A stretch of 14,019 bases of DNA from Kiloniellaceae bacterium (GTDB taxonomy: Bacteria; Pseudomonadota; Alphaproteobacteria; Kiloniellales; Kiloniellaceae). The stretch covers positions 1 through 14,019 of the forward strand of contig JAJFGM010000339.1 of NCBI GenBank assembly GCA_021776145.1. Direction: 5' to 3'. The stretch's first letter is position 1. Each line of letters opens with the position of its first letter. The translations under genes and the position numbers were made by a program. Of this stretch, positions 1-7,187 are shown piece after piece. The notes below the pieces were generated by a model. The model did no database searches and had not been told where the DNA came from. It saw only the letters and a list, made by a program, of their open reading frames with translations.

Positions 1-56
1 CATTGCAGACAAAGCAGCAATAAAACTGCTAAATAACCCCTAAAACTAATCATTTT

Positions 57-248
57 TTAATTTTCTGAAAGAAGCTTTTTCAAGTCTTCCAATGCTTTAC
101 CTGGCCCAACATACTTACCGTCAACATAACTAGAGGCCACCACATTACCTTTAGGATCTACAATCACCAAATTAGGAATGCCTGAGCCTGCGTAGCGCTG
201 AATATCAGGATCGCTAATTTGGTCATAACGTACTGCAGGCCATTTCAT
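57..248 (-). CDS. C-terminal fragment of a thioredoxin-like (tryparedoxin/nucleoredoxin-type) protein
   Basis: The 63 residues from the first ATG look like the second half of a thioredoxin fold: a WPAV strand (residues 3-6), the GIPNLVIVD segment with the expected cis-proline (GIP, 23-25), a KGNVV hairpin and a C-terminal helix ending KKLLSEN. The CxxC active site and the first beta-alpha-beta unit are absent. The same frame reads upstream for ten more codons (REWGKM before KWPAV still looks family-like) and then hits the TAA that is also the stop of bcrD, so the ATG at 248 is probably an internal methionine, not a true start. The gene is therefore 5'-truncated. GC is about 40% over 1-240 by my count, far below all neighbours. 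Downstream (1-56) is AT-rich with a weak AGCAG/CTGCT inverted repeat at 14-30. The family call is good; the enzyme's substrate is unknown and the fragment should be inactive. Confidence 0.6.
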   Translation of the reverse strand: MKWPAVRYDQISDPDIQRYAGSGIPNLVIVDPKGNVVASSYVDGKYVGPGKALEDLKKLLSEN

Positions 249-282
249 TTTACCCCATTCGCGTTGATGTGCCGCCCCTTAA
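249..282. other. Composition breakpoint / junction
   Basis: Between about 262 and 282 the sequence changes from AT-rich DNA carrying a headless thioredoxin-like gene to GC-rich benzoyl-CoA reductase DNA. BcrD keeps its full expected length, so the break lies at or just after its stop codon (279-281). No insertion-sequence end, tRNA or direct repeat is visible here. It may be a deletion or recombination scar or a chimeric assembly; the sequence alone does not decide. Confidence 0.6.
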
Positions 283-1121
283 GAGGCCTGCGCCAGCAGG
301 CCGAGTTCGGCGAGTTTCTTGTGGCGGAAGGCGCCCCAGATGGCGGCGCCCATGGCGCCGGCATAGATTGAGTCGGGATGGGCGCGGGCGGTCACGTCGA
401 TCTTCTGGTCTTCCAGCGACTCCTGGATCGCCGCCAGAAGGCCGACGTCGAGCGCCAGGCCGCCGGTCAGCAGCACCATGCCCTCGGTCACCTTGGTGGC
501 GCGCAGCAGCTTGACCAGCCGTGTCGCCATGGACTGGTGAATGCCTTTCAGGATGTTGGCGGCGGAGATCTGCCGCGAGACCATGTTGATGACGTCGGTC
601 TCGGCCAGCACGGCGCAGATGCCGCTGACCTTTTCCGGATCGTCGGCCTGCTTCGACAGCTCGCCGATCTCTTCCTGCGAAATGCCGAGGTAACGGGCGA
701 TGTTCTCGAGGAACTGGCCGGAGCCCGAGGCGCATTGACTCGTCATCTTGTAGTTCAGCACCTTGCCGCGTTCGTCGACGTTGATGGCGCGGCCATGCAG
801 GGCGCCGATGTCGAGCACCGAGCGCATGCCGGCGTCGAGGTGGATGCCGCCGCGGGCATGGGTCGTCATGGAATAGAAGTGGCCCGTGGTGAAGGTCAGG
901 GTCTCGCCCTCCCCCGTCGAGGCGATATAGGCGATGTCGTCGCGGCCGTGGCCGGCGGCGGCCAGCGCGACATCCCGGGTTTCGGCCGCAAGCTCGAAGG
1001 GGTCGCGCTGGCGGATGCGTTCGCTGTGCTTGGCCAGGCAGGTGTTCTTGTCTCCATCACACTCGAACACGACGGCCTTGATCGCGCCGGTGCCGACGTC
1101 GATTCCCGCTGTCAGGGTCAT
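279..1121 (-). CDS. bcrD: Benzoyl-CoA reductase class I, subunit D (ATPase/activator subunit)
   Basis: This 280-residue protein belongs to the BadF/BadG/BcrA/BcrD ASKHA ATPase family. With BcrA it forms the electron-activating half of ATP-dependent benzoyl-CoA reductase (EC 1.3.7.8): ATP hydrolysis drives low-potential electrons from a [4Fe-4S] cluster to the BC half. Visible motifs are the phosphate-1 loop GIDVGTGAIKA (6-16), the second nucleotide loop VLDIGALHGR (102-111), SQCASGSGQFLE (128-139) and GICAVLAETDVI (167-178). Cys130 and Cys169 sit where activators of this family hold cluster ligands. Length matches the usual 280 or so. The ATG at 1121 has a strong ribosome site, AGGAG seven nt upstream. 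It is last in the operon, separated from bcrA by 294 nt of repeats, whereas bcr genes are usually tightly packed. A ferredoxin gene that often follows is missing because the sequence breaks at the stop codon. Confidence 0.95.
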   Translation of the reverse strand: MTLTAGIDVGTGAIKAVVFECDGDKNTCLAKHSERIRQRDPFELAAETRDVALAAAGHGRDDIAYIASTGEGETLTFTTGHFYSMTTHARGGIHLDAGMRSVLDIGALHGRAINVDERGKVLNYKMTSQCASGSGQFLENIARYLGISQEEIGELSKQADDPEKVSGICAVLAETDVINMVSRQISAANILKGIHQSMATRLVKLLRATKVTEGMVLLTGGLALDVGLLAAIQESLEDQKIDVTARAHPDSIYAGAMGAAIWGAFRHKKLAELGLLAQAS

Positions 1122-1405
1122 GGGTTGTCTCCTTTGGTACCAAGGGTCGCTGGCGCGCCCCTTGTATTGCGTTCAAGCGCCACGCGGGCTGCACGCCTCA
1201 ATGGCGCTAGTCCTTGAAACTCTTGGTCCTTACGGCCCAACAGTTTCCGCGTCCCGATACCAAGGCTCACTGGCGTGATCCTTGTATTGCGTTCAAGCAC
1301 CACGCGGGCTGCGCGCCTCAATGGCGCTATTCCTTGAAACACTTGGCTCTCCGAACCAAGCGTTCCTGCGTCCGGCGTAGTTCTGCGCGATCGAGTCACG
1401 GCCAT
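1118..1405 (-). CDS. Possible small ORF across the repeat between bcrA and bcrD
   Basis: A 95-codon ORF fills the gap between bcrA and bcrD. In favour: GAGG overlapping the bcrA stop lies eight nt before its ATG, and its TGA overlaps the bcrD ATG as ATGA, the arrangement of coupled genes. Against: its peptide is mostly the translation of the two DNA repeats (APLRRAARV appears twice). In the best-conserved core, the three differences between copies (1179, 1193, 1210) fall at second, third and first codon positions, so there is no sign of protein-level selection. It resembles no family I know. I think it is more likely a reading frame through a structured repeat, though its translation could carry ribosomes towards bcrD. 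Confidence 0.2.
   Translation of the reverse strand: MAVTRSRRTTPDAGTLGSESQVFQGIAPLRRAARVVLERNTRITPVSLGIGTRKLLGRKDQEFQGLAPLRRAARVALERNTRGAPATLGTKGDNP
1129..1164 (-). promoter_or_regulatory. Possible alternative RNA hairpins overlapping the bcrD ribosome-binding site
   Basis: TTGGTACCAA at 1134-1143 is a perfect 10-bp palindrome, extendable to 1131-1146 with one mismatch. In the transcript it would pair CCCUUG (1146-1141) with CAAAGG (1136-1131), part of the bcrD Shine-Dalgarno AAAGGAG (1135-1129). The same CCCUUG can instead pair with CAAGGG (1164-1159) in the first hairpin of repeat copy 1. The two pairings exclude each other. This is inferred from base complementarity only; no energies were computed. 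Confidence 0.3.
1138..1373. repeat. Two tandem copies of a ~116-bp hairpin-rich repeat, period 120 nt
   Basis: Copy 1 (1138-1255) and copy 2 (1258-1373) align with an exact 120-nt offset; over 1141-1230 versus 1261-1350 I count 79 identical positions of 90. Each copy has two inverted repeats. The first is CAAGG...CCTTG (1141-1164 and 1261-1284) around the loop TGGC. In it a G-C pair of copy 1 (1149/1156) is an A-T pair in copy 2 (1269/1276), a covarying pair. The second is TTCAA-GCGCCA...TGGCGC...TTGAA (1172-1218; copy 2 1292-1338). There copy 2 has G-to-A at 1299, which in the minus-strand transcript turns a G-C pair into G-U. The unit therefore looks like a structured RNA or REP-like palindromic element, duplicated in place. 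Confidence 0.8.
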
Positions 1406-1415
1406 CGCCCCCGCC

Positions 1416-2729
1416 TCACCCGTCCAGCGCCCGGCGGGCGAAGGTGGCGGCGCCGAGGGCGCCGGTGTAGATCGACGCGGGATCGATGTTGATGGTGACT
1501 TCGCCGTAGTTCTCCCGCACCAGCTTTTTCAGCTCCTTCACCGCCGCCTGGTTGTTGGCGACGCCGCCGGTGAAGGTGAACTCGTCGCGGATGCCGCCGG
1601 AGCGCGAGATGATCGACATGGCGCGCAGGACGATGGCGCGGTGCAGGCCGGCCAGGATGTCCGAGCGGTCCTCGCCCATGGCCAGGCGGTCGCGCAGCTC
1701 GGCGCCGGCGAAGACGGTGCAGGTCGAATTGATCTTCACCGATTTCTTGGCCTTCAGCGCCAGCGGCCCCAACTCGTGCAGCCCCATGTTCATCTCGTCG
1801 GCGATGTAGCCGAGGTAGCGGCCGCAGCCGGCGGCGCAGCGGTCGTTCATCTGGAAATTCTCGACGATGCCGTCGGGGTCGACCTGGATGCCCTTGGTGT
1901 CCTGGCCGCCGATGTCGAGCACGGTGCGGGTGCCCGGGTACATGACGTGGGCGCCGAGGCCGTGGCAGAGGATCTCGGAGCGGATGTGCTCCTTGGGGAA
2001 CGGCAGGGTGACGCGGCCATAGCCGGTGCCGACGACATAGGTCTCCTCGATCTCGACCGCCAGCGACTGGGCCAGGGCCTGGCTCATCGCCGCCGCCTGC
2101 CCCGGCAGGCCCGGCAGCTCGACCAGCACGCCGTCGAGGGCGCGCTGGAACTTGCCCGCCATGTCGCCCGACGGCGGCCGGTTCTCGACCTGGATGATCG
2201 CCTTATCGTAGATGTTCAGCACCAGCTCGAAGGCCAGCCCGGCGTCGCGGCTGACCGGCTCGCCGATCTGCATGAAACGCGAACCGGCGATGTCGCGGAA
2301 AAAGTCGGACTTGCGCGCGCCGCCCGGCTTGTACATCTCCGGCGCCTCCGCGCGGATGCGTGCGAAGATTTCTTCCAGGACCGCGTGCAGCGTCGCGCGC
2401 TTGTCCTTATAACGCGGGTCCGTCGCCATCTCCTCGCAGGTCACGCGCAGGTCGTCGAGCTGCTCGAGGAACTGTTCGAGGCGGAAGCGGTGCTCGACCG
2501 CCACAAGGAACGACTCGTCGTCGGCGACGGCCAGGCCGTTCTCGCGCAGGGCCCGGCGGAACAGGGTCAGGCGGGCCGAGACGATGGCTTCCTGCTTGGC
2601 CACCGCGGTCGCCGTCTCGTAGTTCGAGCGCGAGTTGGTGATGCCACTGCCCAGCGCGTCGAAGTTCTCGTCGAGCAGCATGGCCTTGGTGGTGGTCGAT
2701 CCCAGATCGATGCCGATGAAACACTGCAT
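1416..2729 (-). CDS. bcrA: Benzoyl-CoA reductase class I, subunit A (ATPase/activator subunit)
   Basis: A 437-residue ASKHA-family ATPase that partners BcrD in the ATP-hydrolysing, electron-injecting half of benzoyl-CoA reductase. Its N-terminal loop is GIDLGSTTTKAM (6-17); the second nucleotide-binding and cluster region contains LCHGLGAHVMYP (254-265), VLDIGGQDTKGIQVD (270-284) and NDRCAAGCGRYL (295-306), followed by STCTVFAGAE (335-344). Cys298 and Cys337 correspond to the cluster cysteines of the family; Cys302 is extra. The insert at about 60-230 is what makes BcrA longer than BcrD, and the total is normal for BcrA. The ATG at 2729 follows AAGGAG with nine nt spacing; 13 nt separate it from the bcrB stop. 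It is not overlapping with bcrD, unlike the rest of the operon. Confidence 0.95.
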   Translation of the reverse strand: MQCFIGIDLGSTTTKAMLLDENFDALGSGITNSRSNYETATAVAKQEAIVSARLTLFRRALRENGLAVADDESFLVAVEHRFRLEQFLEQLDDLRVTCEEMATDPRYKDKRATLHAVLEEIFARIRAEAPEMYKPGGARKSDFFRDIAGSRFMQIGEPVSRDAGLAFELVLNIYDKAIIQVENRPPSGDMAGKFQRALDGVLVELPGLPGQAAAMSQALAQSLAVEIEETYVVGTGYGRVTLPFPKEHIRSEILCHGLGAHVMYPGTRTVLDIGGQDTKGIQVDPDGIVENFQMNDRCAAGCGRYLGYIADEMNMGLHELGPLALKAKKSVKINSTCTVFAGAELRDRLAMGEDRSDILAGLHRAIVLRAMSIISRSGGIRDEFTFTGGVANNQAAVKELKKLVRENYGEVTINIDPASIYTGALGAATFARRALDG

Positions 2730-2742
2730 GGCGCGAACTCCT

Positions 2743-4047
2743 TCAGGCCGCTTTCGGCGAACCGCCGACGCGCTTCTGTTCGATCATCTGGAAATAGCTT
2801 TCCAGGCGGTTCTTGATGTTGGAGGCCGAGAAGTAGCGCGGGTCGACGAGGTCGGATTCGACGAAGGCGGCCGGCTTGCCGGTGCGGTTCTCGATCTCGC
2901 GCATCATCAAAAGCTGGCCGGCCGAGAAGGAGTTGCAGCTCTTGATCGAGTTGATGAGGAAACCGTCGGCCTGGTACTCCTCCATGTAGGTCTCGATCAT
3001 CTTCACCCGTTCCGGCAGGTTGCGGTTGGTGTAGCACCCCAGGCAATAGTCGGCGAGGCTCTCGATGGGGTTGTCGGGATCGTGGCGGAAGCCGTCGTAG
3101 TCGTAGACGCCGCCGACCTTGGTATAGGTGCTGGCGACGACGACGGCGCCCTCGTCGTAGAACATCTTCCAGAAGTCGCGGAAGCTGGTCCAATTGGGCG
3201 GTCCCTCGACGACCAGGCGGTACTTTTCCTCCTTCATCTCGCCTTCCGGCGTGATCGGTCCCTTGCCGGCGGCGATGCGTTCCTCGATCTCGCCGCGCAG
3301 GATGCGGTAATAGTCGACGGCGTCGTCGGTGCCGCGAAAGGCGGTGAAGATCGGGCCGATGTAATAGAACCCGCCGAAGTAGGCATCGATGGGCGTGGGT
3401 TTGTTCTTGGCGCTCTGCAGCACCCAGACCAGGTTTTCCTCCGCCGCCGCCGAACGGCGCAGGTTCTCGCGCAGGCGGTCGATGTCGAACTTGACGCCGC
3501 TGACCTCTTCCAGGGCGGGGATGACGTCTTCCTTGATCTGCTTGATGACGTAGTCGCGCATGGTCTGGCTGACCGTGCCGTCGCCCTTGTAGGGCACGTG
3601 CAGCATGGCGGTCTTGCAGCCGTACTGGTCGCGCAGCAGCTCGAACCACTTCATGAAGGTGAAACAGCCGGTATAGCTGAGCAGCAGCAGGTCGGGGATC
3701 GGCATGGGCTTGCCGTTGGGCGCGATGGCGCCCTTGGCCATGTTGCCGATGTCGGCCTTGACGTAAGTGCAGACGTCTTCCGAATGGCCGAGCTTTTCGG
3801 CCTCCATGATCATGCGGCCCGACTTCTTGCGCATGCCGTTCTGGATGGCGTTGATCTCGGGCAGGTTGTTGAGCATGTCGAAGCACATGATCAGCTCGTT
3901 GAGATTGCCCGGCACATAGGTGGAGGCCACCTTGGCCCCGGTCTCGGCGGCGCTGGTCAGCTTTTCGTAGTTCTCGGCGATCATCGTCTTCTGCTTCAGC
4001 ATCGACGATTCTTTTACGACCTCCTGCGGGTCGGGTTTGTTGCTCAT
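2743..4047 (-). CDS. bcrB: Benzoyl-CoA reductase class I, subunit B
   Basis: A 434-residue member of the 2-hydroxyacyl-CoA dehydratase D-component (HgdB-like) family. With BcrC it forms the substrate-reducing half, where benzoyl-CoA receives two electrons. Cysteines conserved in feel for this family are Cys93 (EDVCTYVKAD), Cys128 (SYTGCFTFMKWFE), Cys335/Cys338 (DYCLGCYTNRN) and Cys371 (IKSCNSFSAGQ), the last following a GFLINS strand; several would ligate the [4Fe-4S] cluster. The frame is open for another 54 codons upstream, but those overlap bcrC and look non-protein-like. The true start is the ATG at 4047: it overlaps the bcrC TGA as ATGA, has GGAG upstream, and gives the normal family length. 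Expression is therefore likely coupled to bcrC. Confidence 0.95.
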   Translation of the reverse strand: MSNKPDPQEVVKESSMLKQKTMIAENYEKLTSAAETGAKVASTYVPGNLNELIMCFDMLNNLPEINAIQNGMRKKSGRMIMEAEKLGHSEDVCTYVKADIGNMAKGAIAPNGKPMPIPDLLLLSYTGCFTFMKWFELLRDQYGCKTAMLHVPYKGDGTVSQTMRDYVIKQIKEDVIPALEEVSGVKFDIDRLRENLRRSAAAEENLVWVLQSAKNKPTPIDAYFGGFYYIGPIFTAFRGTDDAVDYYRILRGEIEERIAAGKGPITPEGEMKEEKYRLVVEGPPNWTSFRDFWKMFYDEGAVVVASTYTKVGGVYDYDGFRHDPDNPIESLADYCLGCYTNRNLPERVKMIETYMEEYQADGFLINSIKSCNSFSAGQLLMMREIENRTGKPAAFVESDLVDPRYFSASNIKNRLESYFQMIEQKRVGGSPKAA

Positions 4048-5240
4048 GCTGCGCTCCATAGCTTGATGGAATCGGCGAAGGTGCCGGCCTGTTCGCGAAT
4101 GGGCTGCATCTGCCCCGAGTTCTCGGCGTACTTGAAGGAGATGTTGGGGATGCCGACGGCGTTCAGCGCCTTGACCAGCATCGGCCGGTCGAGCAAGGCG
4201 GGGTCGCAAAAGCTCGGCGCCGCGAAGATGACGCCCTCGGCGCCGCGCTGGCGCACGCTGTCGATGAGGAACTTGCCCTTGCGGCTGCCGTCGGGCTCGT
4301 ACTTGGCGGCGGTCTCGGTCGACTGGTGCAGGAAGGCCGAGACCAGATTGGCGATGGGATCGCCGTCGGTCGGCACGTCCCGCAGCAGCCAGCGCGTGAC
4401 CAGCATGAAGTCGTCGTCGACGATGTAACAGCCGGACATCTCCAGGGATTTCACCAGGGACAGCGGCGGCTGTTCGCAGAAGGAGCCCTGGACGATGATG
4501 CGGCAGTTGTCGCGCAGGGGCCGTTCCTCGGCCTCGGCGGCGGCGAGGTAGTCGCGCAGGATTTGGTTATGCTCTTCGACCGGCAGCACCATGCCGGCGC
4601 GCATCAGCAGATAGACCTCGTAGGACGGCGCCTTCCACGGCTGGGCCGCCCGAAAGCCGTAGACCTGGTTCACCAGGCAACGATTCTCGTTATAGACGGC
4701 GATGGATTGGCGCAGTCCGTCCTCGGTGATCTCGCGGCCGCAGACGCCTTCCAGGCCTTCTTTCAGCTCCATCAGTTCGGCGTTGTAATAGGTGCCGCCG
4801 ACGCCGTCCTCGAAGTTCTGCGGCACGTCGAAATAGCGCACATAGGCGTCGGGCATCATCAGCTTCCACATGCCCGACAGGTTGCGGATGACGTCGCAGA
4901 TGCTGGGGAACAGCATGCCGTCGACGAAGTCGAGGCGCTTGGTGACCGCCAGCTCGATGGTCGAGCGCGGGATGCGGCAGATGTAGCTCTGGTAATAGGC
5001 GTCGCCGTGAATGACCTCGAGCTGGTCGCCGCCGCCGAGGATGCCGAGCGACAGCATGCCGCCGGCGTGGATCAGCTCGCGCGGCACATAGACCGGCATG
5101 TAGCCGATGACCTTGCGGCCCGGCACCGCCGCCTTCCATTCGCGCGCGGCGGTGAAGTTGAGGTCCTCGTAGAGTTCCAGACAGCGCGCGACGATCTCTG
5201 ATGTGGTTGGGGCCGTGCTTTGGCTCGTTTCTTGCGGCAT
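4044..5240 (-). CDS. bcrC: Benzoyl-CoA reductase class I, subunit C
   Basis: A 398-residue HgdB-family protein, the smaller partner of BcrB in the benzoyl-CoA-binding half of the enzyme. Visible features: GYMPVYVPRELIHAGGM (46-62), typical of the N-terminal domain of this family; QSYICRIPRS with Cys88; MLFPSICDVIRN with Cys115; a second Rossmann-like half with GSFCEQPP (252-259); and GVIFAAPSFCDPALLDRP with Cys345. The start is decided by the ribosome site. An upstream in-frame ATG (5255) would add five residues (MEERL), but its own codons contain the GGAGG that lies eight nt before the ATG at 5240. That ATG shares one base with the dch stop (TGATG). The stop overlaps the bcrB start. Assignment as C rather than B rests on size and gene order C-B-A-D. 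Confidence 0.94.
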   Translation of the reverse strand: MPQETSQSTAPTTSEIVARCLELYEDLNFTAAREWKAAVPGRKVIGYMPVYVPRELIHAGGMLSLGILGGGDQLEVIHGDAYYQSYICRIPRSTIELAVTKRLDFVDGMLFPSICDVIRNLSGMWKLMMPDAYVRYFDVPQNFEDGVGGTYYNAELMELKEGLEGVCGREITEDGLRQSIAVYNENRCLVNQVYGFRAAQPWKAPSYEVYLLMRAGMVLPVEEHNQILRDYLAAAEAEERPLRDNCRIIVQGSFCEQPPLSLVKSLEMSGCYIVDDDFMLVTRWLLRDVPTDGDPIANLVSAFLHQSTETAAKYEPDGSRKGKFLIDSVRQRGAEGVIFAAPSFCDPALLDRPMLVKALNAVGIPNISFKYAENSGQMQPIREQAGTFADSIKLWSAA

Positions 5241-6010
5241 CAGGCGTTCCTCCATTCGGGTGCGCGTTTTTCGACAAAGGCCGTCAGGCCCTCGACCGCG
5301 TCCCCGGTCTGCATCAGGGTCTCGAGATAAAGCCGCTCGACGGTGTCGAGCTTGCGCCCCACGCGTTTGCCATAGCCGAAACGCGCGGCTTGCACCGCCA
5401 GGCGCAGGGATGAGGCGCTGAGGCTCGCCAGGTGTGCGTCGAAGTAGGCCAAGGCCGCGGCTTCGGGATCCTCGGCGACCGCGTCGACCAGTCCCATGGC
5501 CACGGCTTCTTCGGCGGCGACGCTACGGCCTGAGGTCAGAAGGTCCTCGGCGCGGGCCTGGCCGATACGCTCGGGCAACAGGCAGCTTGCCGCCGGCGCG
5601 AAGACCGCCAGCTTGATTTCCGGCTGGCCGAGATGGGCGCCGGGCGCGGCGTAGATGCGGCTGCCCGCCGCCGCCACTTCCAGGCCGCCGCCGAGGCACT
5701 GGCCCCGGACGGCGACGAGGATGGGCACGGGCGCCACAACCATTTTTCGGATCAAGCCATGCAGGCCCTTGAGCATGGCAGCGCATTGGCCGGGCAGGTG
5801 TTCCTCGACGCTGGCGCCGAAGGAAAAGTGCGGGCCCTCGTGGTCGAGCAGCACGGCGAGCAGGTCGGCATTATCGAGATGTTCGGCACAGGCCGCGTCG
5901 AGGGCGGCGATCATCGCCGCGTCGATGATGTTGGCCTTGGGCCGCGCCAGGCGCAGCCGCAGCAGCTTGCCGTCGCGGTCGAACCAGACTTTCAGCGGGC
6001 TGTCGGCCAT
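5240..6010 (-). CDS. dch: Cyclohexa-1,5-diene-1-carbonyl-CoA hydratase
   Basis: A 256-residue enoyl-CoA hydratase/crotonase-superfamily enzyme. By context it adds water to the benzoyl-CoA reductase product, giving 6-hydroxycyclohex-1-ene-1-carbonyl-CoA (EC 4.2.1.100). Crotonase features: FSFGASVEEH (62-71), where the first oxyanion-hole amide lies; GQCLGGGLEVAAAGSRIYAA (103-122), the second oxyanion-hole loop; and GQPEIKLAVFAPAA (128-141). The EIKLAVFAP stretch is characteristic of this hydratase rather than of ordinary fatty-acid enoyl-CoA hydratases. A GTG three bases upstream is possible, but the ATG at 6010 has AGGAG with a seven-nt spacer; that site overlaps the TAG of oah. The gene lies 10 nt after oah and its stop overlaps the bcrC start. 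Confidence 0.9.
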   Translation of the reverse strand: MADSPLKVWFDRDGKLLRLRLARPKANIIDAAMIAALDAACAEHLDNADLLAVLLDHEGPHFSFGASVEEHLPGQCAAMLKGLHGLIRKMVVAPVPILVAVRGQCLGGGLEVAAAGSRIYAAPGAHLGQPEIKLAVFAPAASCLLPERIGQARAEDLLTSGRSVAAEEAVAMGLVDAVAEDPEAAALAYFDAHLASLSASSLRLAVQAARFGYGKRVGRKLDTVERLYLETLMQTGDAVEGLTAFVEKRAPEWRNA

Positions 6011-6020
6011 CACGAGTCTC

Positions 6021-7172
6021 CTAGCTTCCGCTCTGTCCGGCTTGGCGCTGCTGGGGCATCAGGCTTTCGACCAGCTCCGGCGTCCAGGGCGTGCCCTGGG
6101 CCAGGGCCTGGCGCAGCTCGACGAAGTCGATCTCGCGGCCGGTCTCACGGGTGCCCTCGGTGAAGGCGCGAAAGCCGGTGCGGGCCTCGTTCATCATGTT
6201 CAGCGCCAGCCAGGCGCGGGAATTCTCCTTGTTGCGGTTCCAGGCATCGAGCTTGGGCTTGCGCAGCTCTTCCAGGCTCTTGGTCATGCATTCCGGGAAG
6301 GTCTCCAGCAGCTTGGCGCAGAGGCGCTCGACGGCCTCGTCGAGTGGCCCCAAGTCGACCTCGCCGCGCGCCAGCAGCGCCTTGCCTTCCTTGGCTTCGG
6401 CGCCGCTCTTGAACTCGCCGTGCACAACGCGGCCGAAGCTGTCCAAATAGCGGTCGGTGATGGCCAGGGGGTTGGCGACAAATTCGCCGTCGACCTTCAG
6501 GGCCGGGACGATCTCGGCGATTATCCCCAGGCGCTGCGCCTTGTGGGCCGAAAAGGGTTCGCAGAGCGTGCCCGAGACCATGGCCTGCTCGCAGCCAACC
6601 ATCACCGGCAGGAAGTCGGTCGAGCCGCCGATCGCCGCCGAGCCGTGTTTCGGGCCGGCCTGGCCGAAGCGGGCGAGATCCTGGGCGACGGAGAAGTCGC
6701 AGGCCATGCCGATCTCCTGGCCGCCGCCGACGCGCATGCCGTTGACGCGGCAGACCACCGGCTTGTCACAAGCCAGGATCGACGAGACCATGTCGTTGAA
6801 CAGCCGCATGTACTGGCGGTATTCCTGCGGGTTGCCGGCGTAGTACTCGGCGTATTCCTTGGTGTTGCCACCGGTGCAGAAGGCCTTGTCGCCGCTGCCG
6901 GTGAAGACCACGGCGTTGACGTCGCGGGCCATGGCGGCGCGGCGAAAGGCAAGGATCGCGCCCTTGACCATCTCGGTCGTATAGGCGTTGTACTGCGACG
7001 GGTTGTCGAGGGTGATCCAGGCGTTATAGAGGCCTTCCGCCACTGTCCCGTCGAGGCGCCGGGCCGGGCGCTTTTCGTAGAGGATGCCGGGCACCACGGC
7101 CTCGGGCACCAGGTTGTGGTCGTTGAGGCTGTCGGGCTTGGTGGCTTCGACGATATGTGCGGGCTGGGCCAT
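6021..7172 (-). CDS. oah: 6-oxocyclohex-1-ene-1-carbonyl-CoA hydrolase (ring-opening)
   Basis: A 383-residue crotonase-fold enzyme (Oah/BamA) that hydrates and hydrolytically cleaves the alicyclic ring to 3-hydroxypimeloyl-CoA (EC 3.7.1.21). It is about 120 residues longer than ordinary enoyl-CoA hydratases, as this family should be. Motifs: ITLDNPSQYNAYT (53-65), AFCTGGNTKEYAEYYAGN (97-114) with the first oxyanion-hole loop, and NGMRVGGGQEIGMACDFSVA (144-163). The TGGNTKEYAEYYAGNP stretch is the well-known signature used to detect anaerobic aromatic degraders by bamA. The ATG at 7172 has AGAGGA about ten nt upstream, overlapping the had stop; 15 nt separate the two genes. Together with had it shows the Thauera-type rather than the Rhodopseudomonas-type lower pathway. 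Confidence 0.94.
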   Translation of the reverse strand: MAQPAHIVEATKPDSLNDHNLVPEAVVPGILYEKRPARRLDGTVAEGLYNAWITLDNPSQYNAYTTEMVKGAILAFRRAAMARDVNAVVFTGSGDKAFCTGGNTKEYAEYYAGNPQEYRQYMRLFNDMVSSILACDKPVVCRVNGMRVGGGQEIGMACDFSVAQDLARFGQAGPKHGSAAIGGSTDFLPVMVGCEQAMVSGTLCEPFSAHKAQRLGIIAEIVPALKVDGEFVANPLAITDRYLDSFGRVVHGEFKSGAEAKEGKALLARGEVDLGPLDEAVERLCAKLLETFPECMTKSLEELRKPKLDAWNRNKENSRAWLALNMMNEARTGFRAFTEGTRETGREIDFVELRQALAQGTPWTPELVESLMPQQRQAGQSGS

Positions 7173-7187
7173 TTTGGCTGGATTCCT

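Noticed and set aside
1138..1373. CRISPR array
   Set aside because: Only two long copies (about 116 bp) with almost no spacer between them, and no cas gene; this is a tandem duplication of a structured element.
4047..4209. Upstream extension of bcrB to an earlier start
   Set aside because: The extra 54 residues overlap bcrC in another frame, are Arg/His-rich, and would break the ATGA coupling and the normal family length.
2635..4428. 597-codon plus-strand ORF opposite bcrB/bcrC
   Set aside because: It is an antisense open frame caused by high GC codon use; the minus strand encodes unmistakable BcrB and BcrC motifs with ribosome sites and coupled starts.
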